From Rallus limicola (Eukaryota; Chordata; Aves; Gruiformes; Rallidae), in the NCBI GenBank assembly GCA_022605955.1, contig JAKCOZ010000085.1, forward strand, positions 1 to 64,000: a DNA stretch of 64,000 nucleotides. The letters run 5' to 3'. The notes under the pieces were generated by a model that worked only from the letters and a program-made list of their open reading frames with translations, searched no databases and was not told the DNA's origin. The translations under genes were made by a program, and so were the position numbers. Below, piece by piece: positions 26,545-51,988 of this stretch (its first letter is position 1; every line of letters begins with the position of its first letter).

Positions 26545-28899
26545 GACCGATAAAACTCTAATTTCTTGAAAATGCCACAGCAGAAAGCAAAAGCTGCTAT
26601 GTCACATTAAAAATAATTCTTTATAATAATATTGCTTTCTGAAATCAGCCCCAGGAAGATCAGGTTCACTCAACATCCAGATTTACTCTTACCTTTCAAA
26701 ACTTCAGTGCCCATTAGAGAAACAAATGATTAATTGGGTATTAGAGGTTTAATGCTACAGGAACTACCAGTAAACCAAACCTTTGTTATTTAGTCATAAC
26801 AACACATTTAGCAGACATTAGAAATTGTTAGAAATTAAAGCAAGCATATTTATTATGGCGACTTTTATTTTTTAGTAAGAATGAAGTGTTCCTCATGTTA
26901 GAATTATATGTATTCATTTTTGTAAAATGTTTTTCACTCATTGCTTTCATAACAACAGAACAGACTTAATTATTTAACTAAAATACATCAACGGATTCAT
27001 GACACATTCAGAGTATTTTATCAGAGGAAAGATGATTTTTTTCAGTACTATTTTATGCATGACATTCTTTTGTGTTGAAGCTCTGTATTAAATAGAGCTG
27101 TCTTGGTGTGTTATGCACAAACTGTGTACAAAAATAATTTTTTAAGCTTTGAGGATTAGATGCTCAAAAAATATTCTCTTGCCTAACAGTGCATGTCACA
27201 GAGAGAGACAGCCAGTTAACCCATCAAAATTTGTGATTCAGCAAAACACAGATACAAGTTAATTTGAAATTCCATTTTCCATTTTCACACAACCATTTAA
27301 AAGTTTCCCACATCCTGGACTGATGCCTAAAGCCCTCCTTCTGTGACCAGCAAACTCTATTTCATATACATGAACAGATTAACCCATCCGGATACAGGCT
27401 TCATATTGTTTATTGGACTCATGAACAGCAATTTCCCTCATCTCACACCAACACCCCTGTATGCCTATTACTGACAGCCTAAATAGCTCACAAAGGCTTT
27501 GTATATTTTATTTAAGGTAAATGAACAGAATTACAGTAACAGTTCATTGCAGCATGTCAGAATTCTGCACTTAAGTAGTTTGACTTGTACCATTCACACG
27601 TTTAGCCCAGTGTACAAAGCAGTCTTAATATCTAACTTGGCAGACACACCACTGGAAGGTGAAAAACAGTGGTGCACCAGAAAATTGAAACACCCAAGTA
27701 CAAAGTTCAAAAGATCTTAAAACACAGGAGTCTACAATTACTACATACCAGAGCATCAACAGAGCCTGATGACAAGAATTAAACTCCATTTTCAACCAGA
27801 AAGGCTTTCTGTGTGAGAAAGATGTGAGGTTGTTTCTTGATTCTAGATCCCCAAGTGGATTTTACGTACAACTTCATGGACCACTCCCCTCTCAAAGTAA
27901 CCATCTCTACTCTTTAGGGACGCTAATCAAGGATATTTCCAAATCGTATGAATAGTGTTGGTTAAGAGTATCAATTTACAATGAGATTAAGTCCTACCTA
28001 ACAATTTGGATAGATTAGGCAGACTTCAGGACATGTATTTTTCGCTCTGAGATTCAGTTAGTGGTAGGGAGTGTTGATTCCTTCCAGGGAAATAAGTAGC
28101 AATAACAGACAAATAATATAATAGCACTTACAAAGCTGGGTTGATTATTCATATATATTTCAAAATGATAAAATATGGATTTAGAGATGTTAAAATTTTA
28201 GCTGCATCTAGAATGGAGTTTCACAATGCCACAGGACATTAAGGAGTCTCTGATATTTTGCTCACAGATTTAGTCATGGCCTTTAAGTCTGAAGAGACTG
28301 CACTGAAAAATCCACAATATTTTCCATGATAGAAGGTTTTGAGGATTAATTCCCATTTTCAATTTAGAGTTGTCTTATAGTAGCAGTCATTACAGAAATG
28401 AAAAAAAAAAATTAAGACTGAAGTCATTAGTTTACTTTTAAAACTTCAGAAAAAAAAATGAAGATGCATCCTAGATTTTTTTTATTCCTTGTGAGAATCA
28501 GACAACTGGTTTCAGTATCTCCATCTCTGGAACAGAAAATAGTAATTTTAAAAAATGTTTAACTGCTTTTAGGGAAGTTTGAACCAAATTTAAAAAAAAG
28601 CTATAAAAATTATTTCTACATAACTTAGGAACCAAAGATGTGAAACTTAAGAAATTGATCTGGAAAGCAGTGACTACTAGGGATAAAAGCCTACAGGTTA
28701 CGTGTCAGTGGCCTGAAATGAAATCACAGACTTCAGTGTAGGAAATAAATTCCATAAGCAGTAGCAGAACGATAAAGCTTAAATACACTGTAAAAAACAA
28801 CCAAAAAAAATCCCAAAAACGGACAAATAGTCTGGCAATCTAAAGAGTGGTGGGCAGTATATACAAAAGGCATAAATTCAGAATTTGGTTACATACATT
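26545..28899. other. Noncoding stretch, no gene seen
   Basis: AT-rich unique-looking sequence between the LTR and the retroviral remnant. There is no exon-like frame, no recognisable repeat and only short A/T runs. Confidence 0.5.
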
Positions 28900-28940
28900 C
28901 TAACGAATAGAGAGGCTAATCTGGAAATAGTTAAAGTGGT

Positions 28941-29256
28941 GTGCCAAAAACAGGTAAAACACCTGGTGTGTTTAGCCCGGAAATAAAGGATAAAAATTGG
29001 GAGGCATATAACACTCGCAACAGGAGAGAAGGGAGAACCCCTGAAGACTACGACTGCTGCCAAGAAGAGGAAACACCTTGCTGCTCCAGGCAACGGAGTA
29101 GGCAAAGGAGGCAGAGACGTAAGGAAATCAGGGGGAACTAAAGCCTTCAATACAGTTGCAAGATGGGCCCCTAAATCCAGGTCCGGGATGGCACAATACA
29201 CTCGAACCTAAACCTCCCAAATTAGTATAGCCAAGAGTAGCTACCACCGCTCTAAA
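28941..29256 (+). other. Proviral-type sequence upstream of env
   Basis: A short frame (28941-29141) with an acidic-cysteine stretch followed by an arginine-rich end, then 115 bp before the env start. By position it could be the tail of pol or an env leader, but I do not recognise it. Confidence 0.3.
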
Positions 29257-30293
29257 ATGGCCGCTATCAACCCACCAATTTTCCTAATAAGGATACTAGT
29301 ACTTTGGATATGCTGTCCTTTGACAATCGTAGCAAACAAATACCACAAACCCTATAGAGGGACTTTAAGTGGACGGGATGACTCAAAAATCTTGAGTACT
29401 TCTATAACCTCCAGGGCCCCATCATTTGACATTACTAACTGTGAGCTCATGAGCCGAGTTGTTACATCTTACGAGTGTCAACCCAGTAGACCACCATGGC
29501 ACCAAGAATTAAATTTCTGGGTTACCTATTGGTGCCCAAGGTCAAAACCCAGGAAAGGGGTATTGCGATTCTCACAATCAGTATTATTGCGCTTACTGGG
29601 GGTGCAAAACCTTAACCACTGGAGGATAGAAGGCCTCTACACCAGACAAATATTTGACTGTGACTTGGTGGCCTAGAGGATGTACCCATCCAACCCATGC
29701 TTCAGGGAATGGACGTTTATTGTCAGGATGGAATTGTAGATTCCTAAACCTCACCATTCTACAGCCACAAGATTCAGGATGGGCAATAGGTCGATCATGG
29801 GGAGTAAGATTATGGGAACCTGATTTTGAAACTGATAGAGGAATTCCTATAACCATCCAAAAACATGAAATAGAAATAACCCAAGCAATAGGACCTAATG
29901 AAATATTGACTAATGGGGGAAGGGGCTGGGCGGGGGGGCAGGGGGAAAGAGCAACAGAGATCAAAAGCGAAGCAGAACTCTACCATAACGCGCACAACAC
30001 CCCTACCGGTAGAAAAGAGGACTCTGCTCTTTGGGAAGTAATGCAAGACTACACTGTTGTCAACCATCATTGGACCTTTAATATTGTTAATGCTCCTTTT
30101 AACCTTTGGGCCTTGTATCTTGAATAGAGTGATCAAATTGGTAAAAGGTAGATTAGAAGCTGCCCATTTCATGTTGTTAAAAAGACAATGCGAACACCTG
30201 AAGGATGATAAAAACAATAAAGAAGAGACTCTGATTCCCTCCTTAGCCCGAGAGACTGTTGCTCGGTTTGAGGAACAAAATGGCAAAAACTAA
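29257..30293 (+). pseudogene. env: Broken retroviral env (gammaretrovirus-like)
   Basis: The remnant is split over three overlapping frames. The first (29257-29676) begins with a signal-peptide-like hydrophobic N terminus and runs into surface-subunit-like sequence. The second (29654-30127) continues in another frame with glycosylation-type and tryptophan-rich sequence. The third (30057-30293) holds a transmembrane anchor ending in FGPCILNR, a typical gammaretroviral TM tail motif, and a charged cytoplasmic end. The fusion peptide and ectodomain heptad region of TM are missing between the second and third parts, so there is a deletion as well as frameshifts. It cannot make a complete envelope protein as it stands. 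The neighbouring polypurine tract and LTR support the assignment. Confidence 0.8.
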
Positions 30294-30301
30294 AAGGGGG
30301 G
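30292..30301 (+). promoter_or_regulatory. Retroviral polypurine tract
   Basis: AAAAGGGGGG directly after the env stop, followed within four bases by TGTAATAAG. This is the expected arrangement for plus-strand primer and start of the 3' LTR. Confidence 0.75.
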
Positions 30302-30304
30302 AAT

Positions 30305-30930
30305 TGTAATAAGTAAATTCATAAGAATTTGTTCTCAAACCGGCAGTTTAACTCCTTGTGCCTTTGTTCCTCTAAATAAAATGCCTGCAAAGGGTTAAAG
30401 GGCACTTGCTAACAGAAACATGGAAGGGGGGGGCTTACTAACAGGATGGTTTGAAGTGCCATAGTGGTTATGTCAGAAGATGGTACATCTGTCTCACTCG
30501 AACAACTCCTAGTTAGTTTCGAGTGATTTAATGTATTTGGGCCAATTTAGAGCGGACCTGTGATAGATGAGAAATAAGCATCCCAATTACAATTGTGCCA
30601 CCTGGAACAATCACAACTACGCATGTGCCAGGGAAAGGAGGTGAGAAGTTCAACCTGAGGAAGACTTCAAGCCTTCATCATTAGGACCCCCGAAGACCAC
30701 CACCATGAGACAGTGCCAAGAGAGCAGAGGGATCTTTCCAGATGTTTGCAGGTGCAGCTGGATGTGGGAGGAGATCAACGATGCCTGTGGCTCCTGGTGC
30801 CGGGTGCCTGGCATGCAGGAGGGACTCCAAGCTGATCAGAGCTGGGTGAAACTTTTCATCACTTCTCTCTTGCACACAAAGAAAGAAATAATTAAAAAAG
30901 ACATTTCCTCCCCCCTGGCTGAATTTTGAA
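30305..30930 (+). mobile_element. Presumed 3' LTR of the env remnant
   Basis: It begins TGTAATAAGTAAATTC right after the polypurine tract. An AATAAA-type signal lies near 30375, and an 8-bp inverted repeat (CACTCGAA at 30495 with TTCGAGTG at 30518) could form a hairpin. The 3' boundary is uncertain. No second copy is in the window for comparison. Confidence 0.55.
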
Positions 30931-30980
30931 ACTGACTGTTTGAGGTATTGGACTCAGCAGAGGAAATGCTCATGTTTAAT

Positions 30981-31105
30981 CTTAGAATCCCTGACTGGTC
31001 TGGGTTGGACCCAGGCCTGGAGCTACACAAGGTTGCCCAGGGCCCCATCCAGCCTGGCCTGGAACACCCCTAGGGATGGGATGGGGCACCCACCACCTCT
31101 CTCTC
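30981..31105 (-). mobile_element. CR1 LINE 3' fragment
   Basis: The plus strand reads TCTGGGTTGGACCC, then AGGTTGCCCAGGGCCCCATC, CAGCCTGGCCTGGAACACC and GGGATGGGGCACCCACCACC. This is the reverse complement of the avian CR1 3' region. It is 5' truncated. Confidence 0.85.
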
Positions 31106-33589
31106 TCTCCTCCTGTTGCACTTCTCCCCTCTCCCCTTTTTGCCAGTTTCCCCAGCACAACCCTTGCTTTGCTTTTTGAACCACTGGAGGAAACTTCCAG
31201 CAAAAGATTTTCCTTTCAGGAATCATAATAAAGTGTTGGAATGATGAAACAGCACAGGCTATTGACTCAGTTTGTCTCATCGCTTCTTAATCCACTCTTT
31301 GCATTTTGGGGATGGTTTAGACCTATTGAACTTGGTTTGATATAAAATGTTATAACTGATATGTCTCACTTTTTGTTTGCCCTTTCTGCTCCTTGGCACG
31401 TACACATCAACTGGAGACACTGAGTTTATTATTTCCCCCCTGCTTTTCCAGTGAAACAGAATGGGACTCCAGGTGTTGCTCTCCTCCCAGTGTTGTGACC
31501 CTCCTGAGAGCCTGAAAAAGAGTTTCTCTGGGAAGTTCCCATCTCCACTCAAATTTTCTGATAGAATTTTTCCTCCCCAAAAATCTAGCCAGTGCCTTGA
31601 GGCTCATTCAAAGCAACAGGCTCAGTGGCTGCTGGCTGGGGATCACCTTCCCAGTAAGCATGGAAGCTTCCCAGTCCCTTCCTAGTCCCTATTCATGATT
31701 ACAATAATTAACAATTGCATCAATAATGCAACTAGCAATTATTTTATATTCTAAGTCATGTGCAATGTTTACACAAGTTGCCACTCTCAAGACATCTCCA
31801 AAGGAAAAAAATCAAATTACAACAGTAACAAAAAAGTTGTTCAGGATTTCTGCTGTTATAGTGTCCCTTTTATACCACTTAAACAAAAGAAATAGATTTC
31901 CTTTGGGCCAGGGCTGCTAAAATCTACAGTTTGTGTCAAAAAGGAGGCTCTGCTTTTTTCTTGAAAAATAATGTCTCCTTTCACAAAGAAGTCCCACGTT
32001 ACAAGGGCTGGGCATCACTGGAATGGAGGAGAGGTATTTACCTCACTCTGATATTCACTGATATCAGATCTAAGCAGTCTGGAGCAATGTGACAAGTCAA
32101 ACAGCAAGAGATGCTCAGTCCAACCCACGAGCCTAATACTAGTGTTATTAAAAGATCTAAAGGTTTATCACTCTCCTCTAGATCTACATAGTGCGTTATG
32201 CTATACACACCTGTACAAAGCCTTAGATACATCTATATAAAATAAAACTTTGGCTGCTTGTAACACATCAGCATTGGAAAGCATTTCCAAGATTAAAATT
32301 GTCTTTTGTGCTACTTCATGGATTCTGCTTATACACTAATGCTTTGTGCTACTAAACAAAGAACAAATATAAGAGAGTTCTAAAACTGTATGAGTTACAT
32401 CCTTTCAATTCCAAGTATTCCATTTCCAAATACGCATTTAAGAACAAATACTTAGAGATGCTTTCTAAAGCTGTTGCAATGCAATTCAGTACTGAAATGC
32501 AGCATCAATGATTTAGTTATTTTAGGAGCAAAAAATGGCTGCAATAATCCCTGATGATAGCCTGTAAAAAGATAATCAGAGAGGCAATACAATTATATCC
32601 CCAGAAGTCTGGAAAAGCTTGACCTTCCAGTATGGCCTTGATTGAAAGCTCATTGTAGTATCATGCATATTAGCTCATACAAGTAACCCCATCAGAAACT
32701 GAAAATACGGTAGAAATGCCCAGCCCTAGCCCCACAGCTACCTTACTTTCAAATGCAGCAGAACAGAAGAAAATATCGTTTAAAGTTAAGGCACAGCCCT
32801 GGGACGAAAGACCTGAAGCTTTTTTCTTTTTTTTTTAAATTGAGATATCTTTATGTATTTTATATTTCTCTTGAATCTTCCATAAACAAGCTCTAAGGTG
32901 ACTCAGAATATTTTACAGGAGAAAAAAATGTACAAGGAATATGTTTACACAATCATTCTCTCACCAAGAGTTTCCAAGTACAGCAACACCACCCTGAGAA
33001 GGATGATGTTATAGGAAGAACTGATAATTTACAGTTAACATTACAGTATGTACATTACAATAAATACATGGTTGTAAACAGAGACAAACAAGCCTGTATT
33101 GCAGGTAAGGTCATTTGGTGAGAAAAATGCATGGCACAAATAAAATAAATACTGCGTTTGAAAAGAACTGTCAAAGCTTTCTAAAACAGCCATTTCATTC
33201 AAGTTTAAACTTCTTAATGCTAATTGTCCTATCTATAGTCTTCCATTATCGCTTTTTAATAATGACACAAAACAGAGAATTCAAATACAGCATTACTAAG
33301 TACAGTAACTTGCAAGCTAAAGTGCACTGCTATAAGCAAGGTGAATTTCCTTTTTTTTCACCCACTCAATACGCACTGCATTTCCTAATAGCAAAATATT
33401 CACCACACATAAAGCCACTGGTAAATTGTATTGTTTTAAAGCAATGTGCAATGCTAAAACACACTTTGGCAAAAGAGGAAAAAAGATTGTACAGTGCATT
33501 ATATCCCCATCTCTAAGAAAAGAGAAAACTTTCTATTACATGATTGTCCACATGTATGGGTGTAGATCTCACCATATATACATGTGAGA

Positions 33590-33632
<43 letters not shown>

Positions 33633-35278
33633 AATGTTATTCTTTCCATTTATTTTCAAATTACTGCAGATATGAAACCTTTTCAGGTCCCTATTAGTTA
33701 TTTTGGAGATTATATTGCTTTTCCATTATTCAGGTTCCAGGCACTCTTGAGGACTGAAAGAATTCTTAGATGTATCAGATTCGGGAAGAAATTATGAAGA
33801 AATAAAATAAATTATATTTAAAAAAAAAAAAGAGAGCCTAAAAACTGGGGAGAAAAAGCAAACCAACCCACCCCATGAGTTCTCTTCAATCTCTTTCCTT
33901 CTTAAGCACTTCTTGTGCTACAGCCCTGTGAGGGCTAAAGGCAGAGAAAACCATGACCCGGATAAAGGCTGACTCATTAGCCAATCTTTTTTAAGCAGGT
34001 TTTTATTCTAGCTCTCAGACACTTAAAAATTTTCATCTTTTTATATCTGTAAATTTATTATGAAGTGAATCCAAAGGGGAAATAATGGCTGTTGTTATCA
34101 TCTTTTGTTAAGAAATCTTGGTATTGTCACTTCACCAGAATTTTACCAAGTGGAAGTCTGCTAGCTTCCTCAGGCAACTATTTCCCAGCTTCTGTGCTCA
34201 AAACGGCAATTTCAATGAAGATTAAAGCAGAGGAAATAAAATTCTTTCCTCTTTCATGTGATCAATCAACAGGACTGGAAAGCAACAAATATGAACTCCT
34301 ACTCCCTTTTAGCCTTCTAAGTTACAGAAGTCTTCAGTACCAGTCAAACCAAAAAGCAGGAATACCTCAGCACAAGCTTGAAGAGATCTGAAATAACACA
34401 GAAAAAACGACAGTGCTCCTGGTGCACTGCTCATTTACTGAAAAATGTGAGGAGAATGCCCTGGCTCTTCTCACAACAAAGACATGAAAAAATAATGCTA
34501 ATCATTATACTTCTATTGTACACATCTCAGATTAGCAAATGTTACCTGGACAGGTAACATAGGCAAGTTATTAGAAAAGTCAAAACTGGAAATATTAGAC
34601 TAATGCTTTTTCTGCCAGAGCACATACTCCATAAATTGTATTGGCCAGTTCTGATTTAGCAGTGTATGGCGCCCGGCCAAAAGTGGTCTGGAAACCATGT
34701 TTCAAAGGAACGAATTTCATTAGCAGAGTAGAAGAGCTGCTTGTGTATCAAGAGAAAAATCATTACCTTTCTTACAGGCCCTTGTCCTGCAAATCCTAAT
34801 CTTAGTGGCTCCAATTGGTTTCCCTGGGACCCACTTCTTGTAGTAAGAGAGAACCAGCAGGATCAGGCCACTATAAATGTAAAAGCACAACATTAAGTTT
34901 CTAGAGTATGTTTCGGAAAATTGTGATAAAACCTAACAAACCATCATGCTGAGAGAGTTTTATGTAACAAAGGATACTCATGAAACTCACTAATACATAA
35001 AATTGAATTTACAGCTCAATATTACCATTAAATTTTAAGGTGGAAAAAAAAAAAGAATGAAAAAAACCTATAAGTGTTATCCAGTGTAGCACAGATTTGT
35101 ACTGAAAACTTGCAAGTTACTCTTTGGAAAAAATAACCAGTGGCAGACGAAGTCAAAGTGTTTTTCTTTAAATAGAATACCTCAGTACATTTAATAATAA
35201 AAGTGAGCTCTACAAAAGAGCCCTCTTTTACATATTATACAAAACGCAGAGGTTAGTGCAACCCACTGGGTCACATTT
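31106..35278. other. Noncoding stretch downstream of the PDE4D-type gene
   Basis: AT-rich and without convincing exons. It may include extended 3' untranslated sequence of the leftward gene that ends at 35311. It contains the TATC microsatellite at 33590-33633 and scattered A/T runs. Confidence 0.5.
33590..33633. repeat. (CTAT)n tetranucleotide microsatellite
   Basis: About eleven perfect CTAT units. Confidence 0.95.
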
Positions 35279-35284
35279 TTTATT
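35279..35284 (-). terminator. Polyadenylation signal of the PDE4D-type gene
   Basis: The minus strand reads AATAAA here, about 27 bases after the stop codon at 35311-35313 and just after the relic TGA at 35288-35290. Use of this site is inferred; a longer 3' UTR is also possible. Confidence 0.4.
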
Positions 35285-35310
35285 CAGTCATGTATCAGGA
35301 AGACTTGAAG

Positions 35311-47693
<12,383 letters not shown>

Positions 47694-50600
47694 CTGGAAA
47701 ACAAAACAATATAAAGTTAGCAATCAAAATCTATTTTAGTTAGGATAAGAAAATGCATTTGATTTATTATTGGGCAAAGGACAATATATTAATAATATAT
47801 GCTAGACTAAGTATGAATGCAAAAAGCCACACATAACATTGCTCTAACTTACTAGTGGATTTGTAACCTGTCAAAATACTCCATAGCAATTCAATTACTA
47901 GTTACACCAGTAACTGAAAACTCTAAGACATATGTATACCCATAGTTAACATTACCATCTTTTCAATTTGAATTTGGAGGGAAAATACTGGAAAGAAATA
48001 TAGTTACATACATACATTTGGGGAGAAATGTAATTAGATAGGACACCTTCTCTACTAGGATTTTTTTTATTTGTAAATTTATCTCTTTGTGCATTTTTTT
48101 CAATTCATTTTGTAATATTTCAAGTTTATCTTACCTCTCACCATTAATCTACTCAAATATACTTGACAGCACTATTCAAAACAATCAAAATATCTTATTG
48201 ATTTCCAACACACCAATATGCAGAGGTAGGTATTCTTGTCTTTGACTTAAAATTATTACACTGGATCAGCCCAAAGACTTCGTCATTCCACAGTCTCAGA
48301 AAATTGTTGAAACATAGGAGTAGAAAATACCCATACCTTCCTTTTCCCTCTACGTTAGCAATTCAATCTAGGTACTCTTCAGGATAGAAGCGGTTATTAA
48401 CAACCCATGAAATGTGTAATTGATTAGGTACTCATCACGGAGCCTTTCTTACTCTTTCTAGACTCCAGGGTTAAATGTTATCTTGTGGCATTGTGTTTGA
48501 CAGGTTAATTGGGTAATGCAGCTCTTGCTCTCTTGCATGCATTTTCATTGACTACAGCTCTGCCCTACAATTATCAGCAAATAGAACTCAGCAATATCTA
48601 TTAGCAAGTCAAACAACTCCTGCCAATGTAAATTAGCATCCATCTGTCACTACTGACTTTTGCTTCCCATGGTGCCATCCTTTCATTTTGCTGTTAGATC
48701 TCCCAGCCATCTTTTCTCTTAACAAGGCTGAATGATTTGAGCCATTTTCAGAATCATCTTTCACCTTGTTCATCCAGTTAAGGCTACTCATTACATCAAG
48801 CAATAGGTACCCCTAGTACACATCCCTGGAAATACTCCTTTATGTTGAAAACTGGTAACTTATTATTCTATACAAGATAAAGCACTAAACGTTAACCACC
48901 TCCTTTCCATCCCACTGGAATCAAAGCCCCTTCTTCAAAGAGGCCTTACGTAGTGAAGGGTGTTATTTTCTTCACAATGTCTTTGTAAGTCATCAATTAC
49001 TGTATTGATCACAGTGTGCCAAACAAAAATTACCTTTAATATAACACTAGCCATTAGACACTGCATTTCCCTGCCATCTTGACATGCCATCAGCTCAGAA
49101 AGTTCCTGCTACAAAGACTGAATCCTACTTTAGTCACAAGCCAAAGGCTCAGCTTTGATCTCAGATACAGCCATGTGCTAGCAAGTCTTCAACACATTTC
49201 TAATGAAAATTAGAACCACACTGCAAATACAGTTATACATACTACAAACTACAGCACTCCACATTCTGCACAAAACCAGTATCATCCTCCGTACCAAGGT
49301 CTGATGTTTGCCATCAGTGTCAAATGTTAAAAAGACATGCCAACCTTGCCAAGCACTAAAGCAACTGGTCTATAGATCTTAGAAGTATTTTTAAAAGCCT
49401 TTCTTTAAACACTCAAGAGTCATGCCTGCATACTTTTTCTTCTGTACCCACAAAACTTAGAATTATTTAAGGCAAAAACTTAAGATCTCGTAGAATGACT
49501 TGTCTCCAGATGGCATCCAGAAACTGAAGGTTTAAATTAAATACAGTGTATAGGAATCTTATTAAGTGCCACAAGTTGACAAAAATCACATTAACTTCCA
49601 GGCCTGTCATCAGTATATCCATTACCACTCCAATATTCTCTCTTCCTTAATTTAATCTAACTAGTTCACTGGATGCCAACTAAATAGGTCCTTGTCTGTC
49701 TGACTGTTTCCTGGTAAACCCTTTTAGATGATGCCCAACTTTGCAATGCTGTCTTTACTGCAGAGCAACACTACTGGATCATGTTTTGCTCTATGGAAAA
49801 AGATCTGGTCCCCATTGGTATGTACTCCCTCAGAACTCTCCTTAAAAATTTTCCAGCTTTGAAAGAAGAACAAACTGGCATGTGTTTACACTATACTATT
49901 TCTGCAGCAATCTGACACAACAAATAGGAGGCACGCTTTTTCCCCTCCAAATCATACATTTCATTGTGGGGAGTAGGCAGCGAGGTTTCTTATTGCATAG
50001 TGGGAATCATCTTGTGAAACTCATGGAGCTTATGTTCTTTAAAAATTTCCAATTAAATATTTATTGCACAGAGGTCCACAAGTAGATGGCGCATAGCAGT
50101 CTTTTCTATTGCTATATTCCACTCTTGTCTGAGGGAAAGCCTTGTCTTCCCATCTTCTATCACCCCATAAGTCACCGGAACATAAAAGCTCAGCCCTCAG
50201 CAAGAAATCTGCAGAACTCTGTGCTGCTGCTGAACTTGGGTGCACAGTAAAACAAGTTGCCCAGTTTCAGCGAGGCCCTCCTGCTAACAGCAAATTCAAT
50301 GGGAGAACCCTTTGGAACTCTTCTATAGTATAGCAAAGCATTGAAGATCATTCCATTTGAAATGCAAGATCTCTAAACAATGATAACTCACAATCACTGG
50401 TTTTCTTTTCTGAATGCTAAACTGTAACAAATCCTGCCATTCATGGAAATCAGAAACCAAAGAGACTAAAAATCATTAAAATAACATCACATGCTGAAAT
50501 TGATTAGGTTCCACTAATAAAAGTACATCATTGATTTGGGGTATATACTCTGGTGAACATGCAATGTGGAAACAAATTGCACAGACATTATCCAAGTAGA

Positions 50601-51840
50601 AGATTATTAACCTTTCATTATTACTATGTACCTTATCAAGAAATATGGCATTTTCCCCATTTCAGTCCTCTCATTAAATAGATATTTTTAAGACTCTATA
50701 AAAACCATCCCTAGTTTGAAAACCTTCTCAAAATCAAATAATACCAATATATGCCTTAAGCAGATATGGCATCATCTTAATCCTTGGCTCTCAGTTTTCT
50801 TAGTAAAAAAAGCTGAGAAGACGTGGCTGCTTTTTCCCCACTTATACGTTTAAACACAGTGTTTATAGCAGCTGGAAAAGCTCTAAGCAGCGCATGAAAC
50901 ACTGGAGACACCTCCACAGAAGCAAAAAGACATCAGTTTACCCGCTTACATGGGGATTCACACATACACACAAGCCTGCTTTTGCCATGAGAATGATACA
51001 GACATTAGAAAAGCCCACAGTCTGCAAAATTTAAACTTCCCCCAGTACTCTGAAGCCCCTACTTAACAGCCTAACTCACTCTTTATCAAAGAGCTAACAA
51101 TGCTAAAGAAAACCAGCTACTGGCTCCATCCACAGCCCAAAGAAGTAAATTTAAAGACTTTCATTAGCTCCAGCCAGCATTAGATCAAGTTTCAGTTGAA
51201 TCCAAAGAAACTGTTCAAAGGCACCAGGCAAGGGGAACAATGCCCACGGACCGCCTTCCAGCCCACCAGTGCCATACACTTTCGCTCAATCTTCAAACCA
51301 GAAAACTAAACTGAAAGGGTGCAACTAGTTCATCTGTATTGATCTGTATAGTTAACTAGGGAGTTTGTGCTTGTCTAAAGCAAACTCCATTAAAAATTAG
51401 TTAGGATGCAACATTTGATAACTTCTGTAAAAATTAAAAGTTAACTTTCATACCCATCTCACAAGATTAACATGCCTGTCCCATTAAATAGTTTTAATTT
51501 AATGCTACCCGTGTAAAAGCATATTCCTAGCTTTTTGAAAAAAGTGAGCATGCTGCTGACCTGTAGACTGTTTCATCAGATTGCATTAGGCAATGCTAAA
51601 TTTGCAATATTGCCTAGTCCACTGTGAACTCAACACATACTTTTCCTGACTGTAACATACATTTTACCTTGCCTTTTGCCCAGTTCTGTATTAATGATCT
51701 CATATTAAAATAATGCTATAAATACAGAATGTCCTAAGTCTTCATTAGAAAATTTTTCCAAAGCAAAAGGACAACAAAGCAAACCTGAGTCTGCAAACAG
51801 ACTCCTGAAGTCCCCTGGTAGTCAAAAGGTACAAGTCAAA

Positions 51841-51988
51841 ATGGATCTTATCACTTCCAGTGCTGCCACCTACGAGCCCATGAGCAAGTCACCCAGTAGA
51901 CCCAGCAGCGCGGGTCGGCGTGACTCCCCGTTCAAAGCTACGGGCATCAGCAAAGGCAAGAGACCATCGCCGGGCAGAACGCGGGGTG
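51841..51988 (+). CDS. Possible unidentified plus-strand exon
   Basis: A frame starting at ATG (context AAAATGG) encodes a Ser/Pro/Arg/Lys-rich peptide (MSKSPSRPSSAGRRDSPFK, then ISKGKRPSPGR) and reaches a good donor, GCGGG|gtgagaag, near 51988. An acceptor-like TCCCCTGGTAG lies about 22 bases before the ATG, in frame with it. The composition resembles disordered, phosphorylated or microtubule-binding segments. I cannot name the protein. It is locally more GC-rich than its surroundings, which is unusual for this intron. Confidence 0.25.

Larger units (their letters stand above)
28900..30940 (+). mobile_element. Endogenous gammaretrovirus-like remnant (3' end)
   Basis: A plus-strand block whose order is short upstream proviral-type sequence, a broken env, a polypurine tract and a presumed 3' LTR. 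No gag, protease or reverse transcriptase was found upstream, so only the 3' part remains or was inserted. Both outer limits are approximate: the left one is where the base composition and open frames change, and the right one is just before a CR1 copy. Confidence 0.65.

Noticed and set aside
25982..26550. Target-site duplication for the LTR at 25988-26544
   Set aside because: The flanking hexamers (GGGCAC and GACCGA) do not match, so no duplication is claimed.
29593..30286. Long minus-strand frames opposite the env remnant
   Set aside because: They are antisense shadows of the retroviral env frames.
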